NCBI RefSeq assembly: GCF_020880815.1
Contig: NZ_JAJITD010000001.1
Location: 620,001-684,000, forward strand
Direction of reading: 5' to 3'
From: Paraburkholderia sejongensis
Lineage (GTDB): Bacteria; Pseudomonadota; Gammaproteobacteria; Burkholderiales; Burkholderiaceae
Length of the DNA: 64,000 nt
The translations under genes were made by a program, and so were the position numbers. Below are positions 26,176-33,831 of the stretch, piece by piece. The notes under the pieces were generated by a model. It did not search any database and was not told where the DNA came from. It was given only the letters and a program-made list of their open reading frames with translations. How positions within the stretch are numbered: position 1 is the stretch's first letter; every line of letters starts with the position of its first letter.

Positions 26176-27547
26176 GGGCTGCTCCTGTTTGAGAGTTGTC
26201 CGGCGCGGCATCGTCGCGACGACGATGCAGGCGGCCGAGAGCGAACGCGAGCAGCGCGACGAACGCGACCGGCACCGCGCCGAGAAAGAACATCTGTTCG
26301 ACGGGCAGATGCGCGGACATCAGCATCCCGCCGATCATCGGGCCGGCGATCGCGCCGATCTTCTGGATGCCGACCGCCGCGCCCGTGCCTTTCGCGCGCA
26401 GCGCGGTCGGATAAACGAGCGCCGCGACCGCGTTCAGGCCGAACTGCGTGCCGACCACCGCGAAGCCGGTGACGAACACCGCCGCGACCAGCAGCGGGCC
26501 GGGCAGTCCGGTGCCGAGCAGCGCGACGACGGGCGTGCCGACGAGCGGCAGCACGGTGATGATGATCGCGCCGCGCGTGTCGACGAAGCGCATCAGCGCG
26601 AGTCCGCCGAGCGTGCCGCCAAGCTGGAACATCGTCGACACGAGCGCCGCCTCGCGCGGCACGAGGCCGACGCTTTCGATCAGCACCGGCAGCCAGCTGC
26701 TCAGAAAGAACAGCGCCATCGAGTTGGCGATATACACGGCCCACAGCACCGGCGTCAGCGCGCGCAGCCGGCCCGCGAACAGCAGCCGCAGCGAGCCGTC
26801 GCGGCCCTCGCCGTGGGCATCGCCCCGCGCGGCGCCGCCGGTCACGAAGCGCGCGCCCGGTGGGACCACGAAACCGGGCGCGATGCGCGCGACGATGCGT
26901 GCCACTTGCGCGTGACGGCCCTTGAGCGTGAGGAAGCGGATCGACTCGGGCACCGCGAACCACAGCATCGCGCTCGACACCAGCGGCGCGATGCCGCCGA
27001 TCACGAACACCACCTGCCAGCCGAACTTCGGCACGAGCCACGCGGCCACGAGGCCGCCCACGCTGCTGCCGATCGTGTAGCCGGTGTACATCAGCGTCAC
27101 CCACGTCGCGCGCCAGCGCTTCGGCGCGAATTCCGTCGTGTACGCGATCGCGTTCGGCACCACGCCGCCGATGCCGATGCCCGCGAGAAAGCGCAGCACG
27201 AGCAACTGGTCGAGCGCGGTGGCGCGCGAGGCCGCGAGCGTGAACCCCGCGAGCACGACGCTGCCGATCACGATCATGCGCTTGCGGCCGATCACGTCGC
27301 CGAGATAGCCGAGCACGAACGCGCCGATCATCGTGCCGAACACGAACGCGCCGAACACCGGGCCGAGCATGCCGTGCTCGAGATGCCACGCGCGGCTCAA
27401 CGCCGGCGCCGCGAACGCCAGCGCGGCGAGGTCGTAGCCCTCGGTCATCATCATCACGCCCATCGCGACGATCAGCAGCACGCCGAAGCGCCTGCTCTGC
27501 TGGCGCTCGATCACCGTGCCGATGTCGATTACGGTTTCGCCGCCCAT
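26165..27547 (-). CDS. MFS transporter, AAHS family, copy 2
   Basis: This 460-residue twelve-helix carrier has MTEGYDLAALAFAAPAL in helix 1, a GYLGDVIGRKRMIVIGS loop and LRFLAGIGIGGVVPNAIAY, as in AAHS importers. In copy 1 the first-helix acid is Asp in DGYE; here the same place reads EGYD, so the family acid is kept but shifted. It follows the IlvD/Edd gene by one base and overlaps the dioxygenase by 11 bases. Confidence 0.88.
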   Translation of the reverse strand: MGGETVIDIGTVIERQQSRRFGVLLIVAMGVMMMTEGYDLAALAFAAPALSRAWHLEHGMLGPVFGAFVFGTMIGAFVLGYLGDVIGRKRMIVIGSVVLAGFTLAASRATALDQLLVLRFLAGIGIGGVVPNAIAYTTEFAPKRWRATWVTLMYTGYTIGSSVGGLVAAWLVPKFGWQVVFVIGGIAPLVSSAMLWFAVPESIRFLTLKGRHAQVARIVARIAPGFVVPPGARFVTGGAARGDAHGEGRDGSLRLLFAGRLRALTPVLWAVYIANSMALFFLSSWLPVLIESVGLVPREAALVSTMFQLGGTLGGLALMRFVDTRGAIIITVLPLVGTPVVALLGTGLPGPLLVAAVFVTGFAVVGTQFGLNAVAALVYPTALRAKGTGAAVGIQKIGAIAGPMIGGMLMSAHLPVEQMFFLGAVPVAFVALLAFALGRLHRRRDDAAPDNSQTGAAHVA

Positions 27548-27548
27548 C

Positions 27549-29264
27549 TCAACGCTCCCGCGCCGGGCGGTCCGCACCGAGCACGGCGCCTTGCGGCATC
27601 GTGCCGACCGTCGCGCGATAGATCTTCAGCCAGCCGCTATCGTTGACCGGCGCGGGGCGCTGCCACGCGGCGCGGCGGCGCGCCAGCTCGGCTTCGTCGA
27701 CCTTGAGATCGCAGATGCGCCGCTCGAGGTCGATCTCGATCGTGTCGCCGTCCTCGACGAACGCGAGCGGGCCGCCGGTCGCCGCCTCGGGCGCCACTTC
27801 CGCGACCACCAGCCCCTTGCAGACGAGGCCGGACAGATGCCCGTCGGTGAGCATCGCGACCTGCTCGGACAGACCGGCGCCGTCGATCGCGAACACCACC
27901 CGCGAGGCGCCGCCGCCCATCGCCGGGCCGCCGCACACGCCCGCGCCGCGCATCACGACGACCTTGCCCGGCTGTACGCGGCCGTCCTTGATCGCGGCGA
28001 TCGCGTCGTCGGAGGTGGAAAAGCAGATTGCCGCGCCGCTGAACGCGCGCTGTTTGGTCGGCGAGATGCCGAACTTCACGATGCCGGCCTGCGGCGCCAG
28101 GTTGCCGCGCACCAGCACGATGGCAGGATGGTTGGCGAACGCGCGCTCGGGCGGACGAATCACGTCGTCGTCGGCAATCCGCACGTCGGCCAGGTTGTCC
28201 TTCACCGTGCGCCCGGTGACCGTCAGCGCGCCGGCGTCGAGCCACGGCTCGAGCCGCTTCATCACGCCGCGGCCGCCGCCCGCCGCCTCCAGTTGCTCGA
28301 TCGTGTGCGAGCCGACCGGGCGCACGCCGGTCAGCACCGGGATCTGCGCGGCGAACTCCTCGAACAGCGCGTACACGTCGACGTCGAGCTGGCCTTCGGC
28401 CGCGACCGCCTGCAAGTGCTTGACCGTATTGATCGAGCCGCCGACCGCGAGCACCGTCTTCACCGCATTGGCGAACGCGCCGCGCGTGAGGATGTCGCGC
28501 GGCTTCAGGTCGTCGCGCACCAGCTCGACGATGCGCGCGCCCGCTTCGCGCACGAACGCGAACATCCGCTCGCTGTTGGCGGCGACCGGCGTGCTGCCGG
28601 GCAGCGACATGCCGAGCGCCTCGCTGACCATGTGCATCGAGTTCGCGGTGCCCAGACCCGAGCACACGCCCGGCCCGCGAATCGCGTTCTGGCTCATGCC
28701 GATCAGGTCCTCGACCGGCAGTTTGCCGGTCAGCGTATGCATCGCGCCGACGAAGACGTCCTCGATGTCAACGTGCTCGCCGCGGTATTCGCCGCTCGGC
28801 TGATAGCCGCACGCGACCACGATGCTCGGAATGTTCAGCCGCGCGGCGGCCATCAACTGACCCGGCACTGTTTTGTCGCACGACGCGAGACACACCATGC
28901 CGTCGAGCTGTGCGCCCTCCACCGCCACTTCGATGTCGTTCGTCACGAGGTCGCGTGCGGCCAGCATGTACGCGCCGCGCGCGCCCGCGCCGGTGATGAA
29001 GTCGCTCGGCGCCGCGGTGCGGATCTCGAACGGCAGCGCGCCGGCCGCGCGGATCGCCTGTTTCAGTTGCGCGGCGATGCCGTCGAGGTGGCTGAAGCAG
29101 GTAGCCAGTTCGGACGAGGAATTGACGATGGCGATCTTGGGCTTGTCGAGGTCTTCCTCGCTGATGCCCAGATTGCGCCATTGGGCGGCGCGCACCGCGC
29201 CGAGATAGGAACCGCGTGGGAAATTGCTGCGCAACGGGCGTTGCGGCTTGCGTCCATCGGACAT
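27549..29264 (-). CDS. IlvD/Edd-family dehydratase (sugar-acid or dihydroxy-acid type)
   Basis: This 571-residue enzyme shows the family landmarks: a first Cys in ELATCFSHLDGIA, DGMVCLASCDKTVPGQLMAA with the second Cys, and RGPGVCSGLGTANSMHM with the third, together holding a [2Fe-2S] cluster. It also has GRVQPGKVVVMRGAGVCGGPAMGGG. The closest relatives include pentonate/hexonate dehydratases as well as IlvD; the second Cys motif and length fit the sugar-acid side. It is the first gene of the minus-strand operon and diverges from a LysR gene with 88 bases between. Confidence 0.9.
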   Translation of the reverse strand: MSDGRKPQRPLRSNFPRGSYLGAVRAAQWRNLGISEEDLDKPKIAIVNSSSELATCFSHLDGIAAQLKQAIRAAGALPFEIRTAAPSDFITGAGARGAYMLAARDLVTNDIEVAVEGAQLDGMVCLASCDKTVPGQLMAAARLNIPSIVVACGYQPSGEYRGEHVDIEDVFVGAMHTLTGKLPVEDLIGMSQNAIRGPGVCSGLGTANSMHMVSEALGMSLPGSTPVAANSERMFAFVREAGARIVELVRDDLKPRDILTRGAFANAVKTVLAVGGSINTVKHLQAVAAEGQLDVDVYALFEEFAAQIPVLTGVRPVGSHTIEQLEAAGGGRGVMKRLEPWLDAGALTVTGRTVKDNLADVRIADDDVIRPPERAFANHPAIVLVRGNLAPQAGIVKFGISPTKQRAFSGAAICFSTSDDAIAAIKDGRVQPGKVVVMRGAGVCGGPAMGGGASRVVFAIDGAGLSEQVAMLTDGHLSGLVCKGLVVAEVAPEAATGGPLAFVEDGDTIEIDLERRICDLKVDEAELARRRAAWQRPAPVNDSGWLKIYRATVGTMPQGAVLGADRPARER

Positions 29265-29352
29265 GGTGTCTCACTCCTTTGTTGTGGAAACGATGTTAGG
29301 AAGGACGATAAAATCCGTCAATTATGTGAAATCGATAGGCATCATCCAAACC

Positions 29353-30315
29353 ATGGATATTCGTCAGGTCGACCTGAATCTGCTGAAGGTGTTCGATGCG
29401 CTGCTGAAAAAGCGCCATGTGACGCAGGCGGGCGTCACCATCGGGCTCAGCCAGCCGGCAATGAGCTATGCGCTGTCGAAGCTGCGCGAGCTGTTCGAGG
29501 ACCCGCTGTTCGTGCGCACCGGCCGCGGCATGGAGCCGACCCCGCGCGCGCAGGCGCTCGGCGATCCGGTCGCGCGGCTGCTCGATCTCGTGCAGACCGA
29601 AATTCTGCCGGCGCCCGAATTCCGGCCGGCCGAGTCATCGCGCAACTTCGTGCTGTGTATGTCGGATATCGGCGAAATGGTGTTCCTGCCCCGCTTGCAG
29701 GATCTGCTCGCGAGGACCGCGCCGCACGTGAGCATCAAGACGGTGGCGCTCAGCATGCCGGAGCTGGAGGAAGGTCTGGCGGCCGGCGACGTCGATCTCG
29801 CGATCGGCTACTTTCCGGGTTTGAACAGCGAATCGCTGAAGCGCAAAGCGCTTTACCGGCACTCGTATGTGTGTATCGCGCGCGACGATCATCCGGATAT
29901 CGGCGACACGCTGTCGCTCGATCAGTACCGCTCGGCCGCGCACGTGATGGTGCATCCGGAAGGCCGCGAGCAGGACGTGCTCGCTCGCGCGCACGAACGC
30001 CTTGGGATTCGCATCAACGTGCGCTTTAGCGTGCCGCGCTTTATCGGCGTGCCGTTCGTCGTCGCCGGCTCGGACATGATTGCAGCGGTGCCGCTTGCGG
30101 TCGGGCGCCGCTTCGCGGAGTTCGTGAACGTCAAGCTTTTGCCGCTGCCCTTCCCCGCGCCGAAATACGACTTGTATCTGCATTGGCATCCGCGCTTTCA
30201 CCACGAGCCGGCCAACCGCTGGATTCGCGACGCGATGAGCGAACTCATCAAGGGGCCGATGCAGCATGAACCGTTGCCGAATACGAAACGGGCGCGGCTG
30301 AGCCGGGCGCGGTAG
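29353..30315 (+). CDS. LysR-family regulator of the aconitase X/dioxygenase cluster
   Basis: This 320-residue LysR protein has the HTH in VDLNLLKVFDALLKKRHVTQAGVTIGLSQPAMSYALSKLRELFEDPLFVRTGRG, of the NodD/PcaQ-like subgroup. An effector domain with LAAGDVDLAIGYFP follows. The start MDIRQVDLN is chosen for the HTH position. It is divergent from the IlvD/Edd operon, the classic arrangement in which the regulator activates the operon on ligand binding. The 88-base gap is AT-richer than the surroundings (ATAAAATCCGTCAATTATG). Confidence 0.9.
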   Translation: MDIRQVDLNLLKVFDALLKKRHVTQAGVTIGLSQPAMSYALSKLRELFEDPLFVRTGRGMEPTPRAQALGDPVARLLDLVQTEILPAPEFRPAESSRNFVLCMSDIGEMVFLPRLQDLLARTAPHVSIKTVALSMPELEEGLAAGDVDLAIGYFPGLNSESLKRKALYRHSYVCIARDDHPDIGDTLSLDQYRSAAHVMVHPEGREQDVLARAHERLGIRINVRFSVPRFIGVPFVVAGSDMIAAVPLAVGRRFAEFVNVKLLPLPFPAPKYDLYLHWHPRFHHEPANRWIRDAMSELIKGPMQHEPLPNTKRARLSRAR

Positions 30316-30446
30316 CCGTTGCATCGCCAGCGCGCAAAACTGATCGCGCTGTGGAGCAAAACCGCGCAGCGTTCGGCCGCGACTCGCGCGTTTATCGATT
30401 TCCTCGCGTATACGCGGCAGTTGTGAGTTGTGAGGCGCGTGAGGCG

Positions 30447-30728
30447 TTAGTCGAGCCAGCCGCGCTGGCGCGCGTGATCGAGAAAGCGGTAGACGTCGGG
30501 CGCGAGTTCCGCCGTGCTATAGAGCCGCTCCAGTTCGCCGATGATGTCGTCGAGTTCGTGCCGGCCGTCGCAACGCGCGAGGATCGCGCCGGCGCTCGTG
30601 TTCAGTTTCACCCGCCCTTGCGGATGGAGCAGCACGTACGTGTCGTGCGCCACTTCCCACTGCAGACTGAAGATGCTTCGCAGCCGCGGCCGCAACGGTA
30701 CGCCGCTGTCTTCGTCGCTGGTGCTCAT
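30447..30728 (-). CDS. pqqD: PQQ biosynthesis peptide chaperone PqqD
   Basis: This 93-residue protein fits PqqD: VPLRPRLRSIFSLQWE, then YVLLHPQGRVKLNTSAGAILARCDG (the RiPP-recognition-element beta sheet) and a helical C-terminal part ending in a WLD tail. PqqD binds the PqqA precursor and presents it to the radical-SAM enzyme PqqE. Usually pqqD sits between pqqC and pqqE; here those and pqqB are absent, and only pqqA lies upstream, 125 bases away. Biosynthesis would need pqqBCE elsewhere. Confidence 0.88.
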   Translation of the reverse strand: MSTSDEDSGVPLRPRLRSIFSLQWEVAHDTYVLLHPQGRVKLNTSAGAILARCDGRHELDDIIGELERLYSTAELAPDVYRFLDHARQRGWLD

Positions 30729-30808
30729 AGAGGCCACGCCTTCTCGACCGGCTCCGCGATCGAACAGAGATCTGGATTGGAAAGCGGCGCGGCGCATGAG
30801 ATGTGCCG

Positions 30809-30834
30809 CCCGCGCGCCGTTCGGTCAGCGCGGG
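30809..30834 (-). terminator. Hairpin between pqqA and pqqD, possible attenuator
   Basis: A 7-bp stem (CCCGCGC/GCGCGGG) with a 12-base loop follows pqqA. In many pqq operons a hairpin after pqqA lowers read-through so that precursor exceeds the enzymes. Confidence 0.35.
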
Positions 30835-30852
30835 CAACACGCCGCGGCCGCG

Positions 30853-30927
30853 TTAGCGATTGGCGATATACATCGTGATTTCAAAGCCGAAACGCACCTC
30901 GGTGTACGACGGGGTGAGCCATTGCAT
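30853..30927 (-). CDS. pqqA: PQQ precursor peptide PqqA, 24 aa
   Basis: A 24-residue peptide, MQWLTPSYTEVRFGFEITMYIANR, is too short for routine gene finding. It has the PqqA signature: MQW at the start, a T-E-x-R middle, and the Glu16/Tyr20 pair in FEITMY that PqqE cross-links to form the PQQ core. AGGAGA stands before the ATG. It is the only recognisable substrate peptide here and lies upstream of pqqD and downstream of a sigma-54-type promoter. Identification is by the Glu-x3-Tyr spacing and the flanking residues. Confidence 0.93.
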   Translation of the reverse strand: MQWLTPSYTEVRFGFEITMYIANR

Positions 30928-30989
30928 GAGTTGTCTCCTTGTTCGGGATCGGATGAAAACCGCAGCGGATGCGCGGCCGTTTCCTACCA

Positions 30990-31005
30990 AGCAAAGCGCA
31001 TGCCG
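30990..31005 (-). promoter_or_regulatory. Sigma-54 (-24/-12) promoter of pqqA
   Basis: On the minus strand the bases read CGGCATGCGCTTTGCT, matching TGGCAC-N5-TTGCW except the first base, with GG and GC ten bases apart. It lies about 60 bases before the pqqA start, and a sigma-54 activator gene lies just upstream. Confidence 0.65.
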
Positions 31006-31148
31006 ATTTCGCCGCGCAAACGGCATTCGGCTGGCGCCTAGCGCTGCGTCTGCACGCGGGCCGACACGCTTTCATTTTGCCCACGAGAGCGCGCCGAATG
31101 CGTCGCTATAACGCGCGTTCGGCGGTGGGACAGTGTTCAGTTCTGGAG

Positions 31149-31177
31149 CACCGGTGCTGCGAGATGCAACACCGGTG
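31149..31177. promoter_or_regulatory. Dyad with two CACCGGTG palindromes, candidate enhancer site
   Basis: CACCGGTGCTGC, a GAGAT spacer and GCAACACCGGTG form a 12-bp inverted repeat with one mismatch. The two palindromes are 21 bases apart, two helical turns. It could also act as a terminator for the activator gene, but no T-run follows and the ACCGGT core recurs upstream of the partner promoter. Confidence 0.5.
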
Positions 31178-31261
31178 TGACAGCACGGCGTGCAACCGGC
31201 GCAACCAACGCAACAGGCGCGATGAGAACTACAGGCGCGACGAGCGGGCGCTGCCCGTCAG

Positions 31262-33256
31262 TCAGAAATCGTCGGCGCCACGGCCCGGCTCGACCGCCGG
31301 CATCTTGCGATAGATCGTGTTGCGCGACACGCCGAGTTCGCGCGCGGCCGCCGATACGTTGCCGCCATGCCGCGCGAGCGCCGCGGCGATCGCCGACGCG
31401 GTCACGTCCTGCAGGCGCGCGCTTTCCGGCACAAAACCGCCCGCCCCCGCGCCCCGCTCCAGCGCGCAGATCTGCGCGCTGGAGCGCAGATCGTCGAAAA
31501 AGTCGTCGGGCAGATGCTCGCGACGAATCTCGCCGTCCGCGTCGACCATCGCCGCCGCGGTGCGCAGCAGGTTGCCGAGCTGCCGAAAATTGCCCGGCCA
31601 CGGACAGCGCTCGAACAGCGCCATCACGTCGGGCGCGACGTGCAGCGGCGCGCGGTCCGCGACGGCGGCCGATTCGCGCAGCAGCATCTTCTGGATCACG
31701 ACCGCCAGATCGGTGCGCTCGCACAGGCGCGGCAGCCGCACCACGAGGCCGTTGAGCCGGTAGTACAGGTCTTCGCGAAAGCGGTTTTGCGCAATCATCT
31801 CCCGCAAGTCGCGGTGCGTCGCGCAGATGATCGCGACATCGACCGCGATGCTGCGGGTCGAGCCGAGCGGATTGACCACGCGTTCCTGCAGCACACGCAG
31901 GAGCCGCACTTGCAGCGCATACGGCATGTCGCCGATTTCATCGAGAAACAGCGTGCCGCCGTTCGCCTGCAACAGCTTGCCGAGCGCGCCTTTGCGGCGC
32001 GCGCCGGTGAATGCGCCCTCCTCGTAGCCGAACAGTTCGGACTCGATCAGCGTCTCCGGAATCGACGCGCAGTTGACCGCGACGAACGGCCCCGCATGAC
32101 GCGGCGAATCGTTGTGGATCGCCTGCGCGAGCAGTTCCTTGCCGGTGCCGGTCTCGCCGTTGATCAGAATCGGAATGTCCTTGCCGATCACGCGGCGGAC
32201 CTTCGCGATCACCGCCGCGACCTGCGGATCGCCGGTATCCAGATAGCTGAGCCGCGACAGCCCTGCCGGCGTCTGTGCCGGTTCCTCGCGCGCGGGCGCG
32301 CGCACGGCGTGCTGCGCGGCGTGCTGCGCGACGCTCGGCCGGCCGCCGTCGGCGAGCGACGCGTGTCTGAACTGCACCCGCGCGCAGACCACCGCGCCGC
32401 TCGGTAGATTGAGCATCAGATGCGGGTCGACGCTGGCGCGCGTGCGGTCGATCAATTGCGCGCTGGTGGTCTGAAACAGCGACGACAGCGTATGCGCGCG
32501 CAGCCCGGCGAGCGACATGCCGAGCTGGAACTGCGCGCTGCGGTTAGCCGACAGAAAGCGGCCGTCGCTGGTGAACGCAACGATCCCTTCCATCAGCGTG
32601 CCGAGAAACTCAGGACGGCTATGAAACGACACCCGCAACGTTTCCTGAAAAGTCGTCGTAAACAGATGATTCTCGATCATCTGCACCGACATCTTCGCGA
32701 GCGCCATCGTGTGCTGGTGATAGCTGCGGTAGTCGCCGGTCACGTCGAGCACGCCGATCGCGTCGCCGTACGGATCGAGAATCGGCACGCTCGAACAGGT
32801 CAGAAAGCGGTTGGCCGCCAGATAGTGCTGGTCGCCGTGCACGACCATTGCGCAACCCTCGGCGAGCGCGGTGCCGATCGCATTGGTGCCCTGGCGGTCC
32901 TCGGCCCAGTTCGCGCCGGGCCGTAGCGCGACTTTTTCCGCCCGGGCGAGAAAGTCGTCGTCGCCGATCGAATGCAAGATCAGCCCTTCCGCATTGGTCA
33001 GCACGATCATGCTTTGGGTGTTGGCGATCTGTTCGCGCAACGACTCCATCACCGGCATCGCGTGCGCGCACAACACGCGGTTCTGCTCGCGTTTGAGTTC
33101 GAGCCCGGGCTTGGACAGCACTTCGTAATCGGGCCGCGCGGACGCGCACAGCCCGAACGTTTCGGACCGTTCGTGCGCCTTCTGGATGGCGGGCGCGGGC
33201 CAGTCGGTGGCCCGCATGGCCGTTGCAGCGGCGGCCGGACGTACGTGATCGTGCAT
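31262..33256 (-). CDS. Sigma-54-dependent transcriptional activator (AcoR-like)
   Basis: This 664-residue regulator has a GAF-type sensor region (about 70-200; LTCSSVPILDPYGDAIGVLDVTG), a PAS-like segment (about 205-300), and an AAA+ domain (about 335-560). The AAA+ domain shows Walker A GETGTGKE, the sigma-54 contact loop GAFTGA and Walker B GTLFLDEIGDMP. A Fis-type HTH lies near the C-terminus (GGNVSAAARELGVSRNTIYRK). AcoR relatives sense small alcohols, ketones or metabolites directly, without a histidine kinase. GGAGGGAGA precedes the ATG. It sits between pqqA/pqqD and the divergent PQQ dehydrogenase, and both neighbours have -24/-12 promoters, so it very probably activates both. Confidence 0.93.
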   Translation of the reverse strand: MHDHVRPAAAATAMRATDWPAPAIQKAHERSETFGLCASARPDYEVLSKPGLELKREQNRVLCAHAMPVMESLREQIANTQSMIVLTNAEGLILHSIGDDDFLARAEKVALRPGANWAEDRQGTNAIGTALAEGCAMVVHGDQHYLAANRFLTCSSVPILDPYGDAIGVLDVTGDYRSYHQHTMALAKMSVQMIENHLFTTTFQETLRVSFHSRPEFLGTLMEGIVAFTSDGRFLSANRSAQFQLGMSLAGLRAHTLSSLFQTTSAQLIDRTRASVDPHLMLNLPSGAVVCARVQFRHASLADGGRPSVAQHAAQHAVRAPAREEPAQTPAGLSRLSYLDTGDPQVAAVIAKVRRVIGKDIPILINGETGTGKELLAQAIHNDSPRHAGPFVAVNCASIPETLIESELFGYEEGAFTGARRKGALGKLLQANGGTLFLDEIGDMPYALQVRLLRVLQERVVNPLGSTRSIAVDVAIICATHRDLREMIAQNRFREDLYYRLNGLVVRLPRLCERTDLAVVIQKMLLRESAAVADRAPLHVAPDVMALFERCPWPGNFRQLGNLLRTAAAMVDADGEIRREHLPDDFFDDLRSSAQICALERGAGAGGFVPESARLQDVTASAIAAALARHGGNVSAAARELGVSRNTIYRKMPAVEPGRGADDF

Positions 33257-33532
33257 TGTCTCCCTCCGGGAAAGCCCCGTGCATTGCCGGACTTTCGTTT
33301 CGGATTTTTCGCTTCGGATTTTTCGTGAATTGGTCAGCAAGCTCCGGGCCAATCCGGTCGAGCGACGACGAAGCTGTCGAACCGCTTTCAACGAATCGCA
33401 ACGTACCGCGGGCGATCTGACGCACGCGACCTCACGCGCGAACGAATCCGCCCGCAAAGACTGTATTAGCGCAAATCGATCGGCGACGCGATATGCGGAC
33501 TGTCCCCGAGTCGGCGCCGCTGGTGCCGATGC

Positions 33533-33560
33533 GTACCGGTCAGTACCGGTTAGTACCGGT
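33533..33560. promoter_or_regulatory. Three helically phased GTACCGGT repeats, candidate enhancer
   Basis: GTACCGGT begins at 33533, 33543 and 33553, exactly one helical turn apart, and each holds the palindrome ACCGGT. The array lies about 170-200 bases upstream of the sigma-54 promoter of the dehydrogenase gene, the usual place for an activator-binding site. Confidence 0.55.
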
Positions 33561-33730
33561 TCGCCCACCGTGCGCGAAGCTCACGCCGCCCGCGCGCGCG
33601 GTGACTGTCATTTTTCTCAACACCTGAACGCTCGCGCTGTACCTCGATGCAACACATGGTACGCCGGCGCCGCGAGTGCGTCCGCTCGCCCATTTCCGGC
33701 GGGCCGCGTTTGCGGCTCGATCGGCACGAA

Positions 33731-33746
33731 TGGCATACGACTTGCA
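33731..33746 (+). promoter_or_regulatory. Sigma-54 (-24/-12) promoter of the PQQ dehydrogenase
   Basis: TGGCATACGACTTGCA matches TGGCAC-N5-TTGCA with exact GG-N10-GC spacing, about 85 bases before the dehydrogenase start. The divergent sigma-54 activator gene makes the assignment strong. Confidence 0.75.
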
Positions 33747-33831
33747 GTAACGGCCTCGCAACCGGATCGACATAACAAACGAGGCAACGCCTCTGCCGGC
33801 CCTGCATCGACAAACACCTCAGGAGACGATT

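Larger units (their letters stand above)
30928..31261. other. Regulatory gap between the sigma-54 activator and pqqA
   Basis: This 334-base stretch holds no gene. It contains a sigma-54-type promoter reading towards pqqA and, about 145 bases upstream of it, a 12-bp imperfect dyad with two CACCGGTG palindromes 21 bases apart. Confidence 0.6.
33257..33831. other. Divergent regulatory region, 575 bases
   Basis: No gene is apparent. It contains three GTACCGGT repeats at a 10-base period, a GTACC/GGTAC dyad further on, and a sigma-54-type promoter for the PQQ dehydrogenase gene. The length fits DNA looping between enhancer and promoter. Confidence 0.6.

Noticed and set aside
24313..26472. 719-codon plus-strand frame over aconitase X and the dioxygenase
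   Set aside because: Opposite to genes with intact active-site residues; no signal, domain or ribosome site.
27516..30029. 837-codon plus-strand frame across IlvD/Edd and into the LysR gene
   Set aside because: Low-complexity Arg/Ala/His composition, no motif, and it crosses two clear genes and their divergent promoter.
30405..30416. CGCGTATACGCG palindrome between the LysR and pqqD genes
   Set aside because: A 12-base palindrome of common GC-rich words between convergent genes; no promoter it could control, and too short for a terminator.
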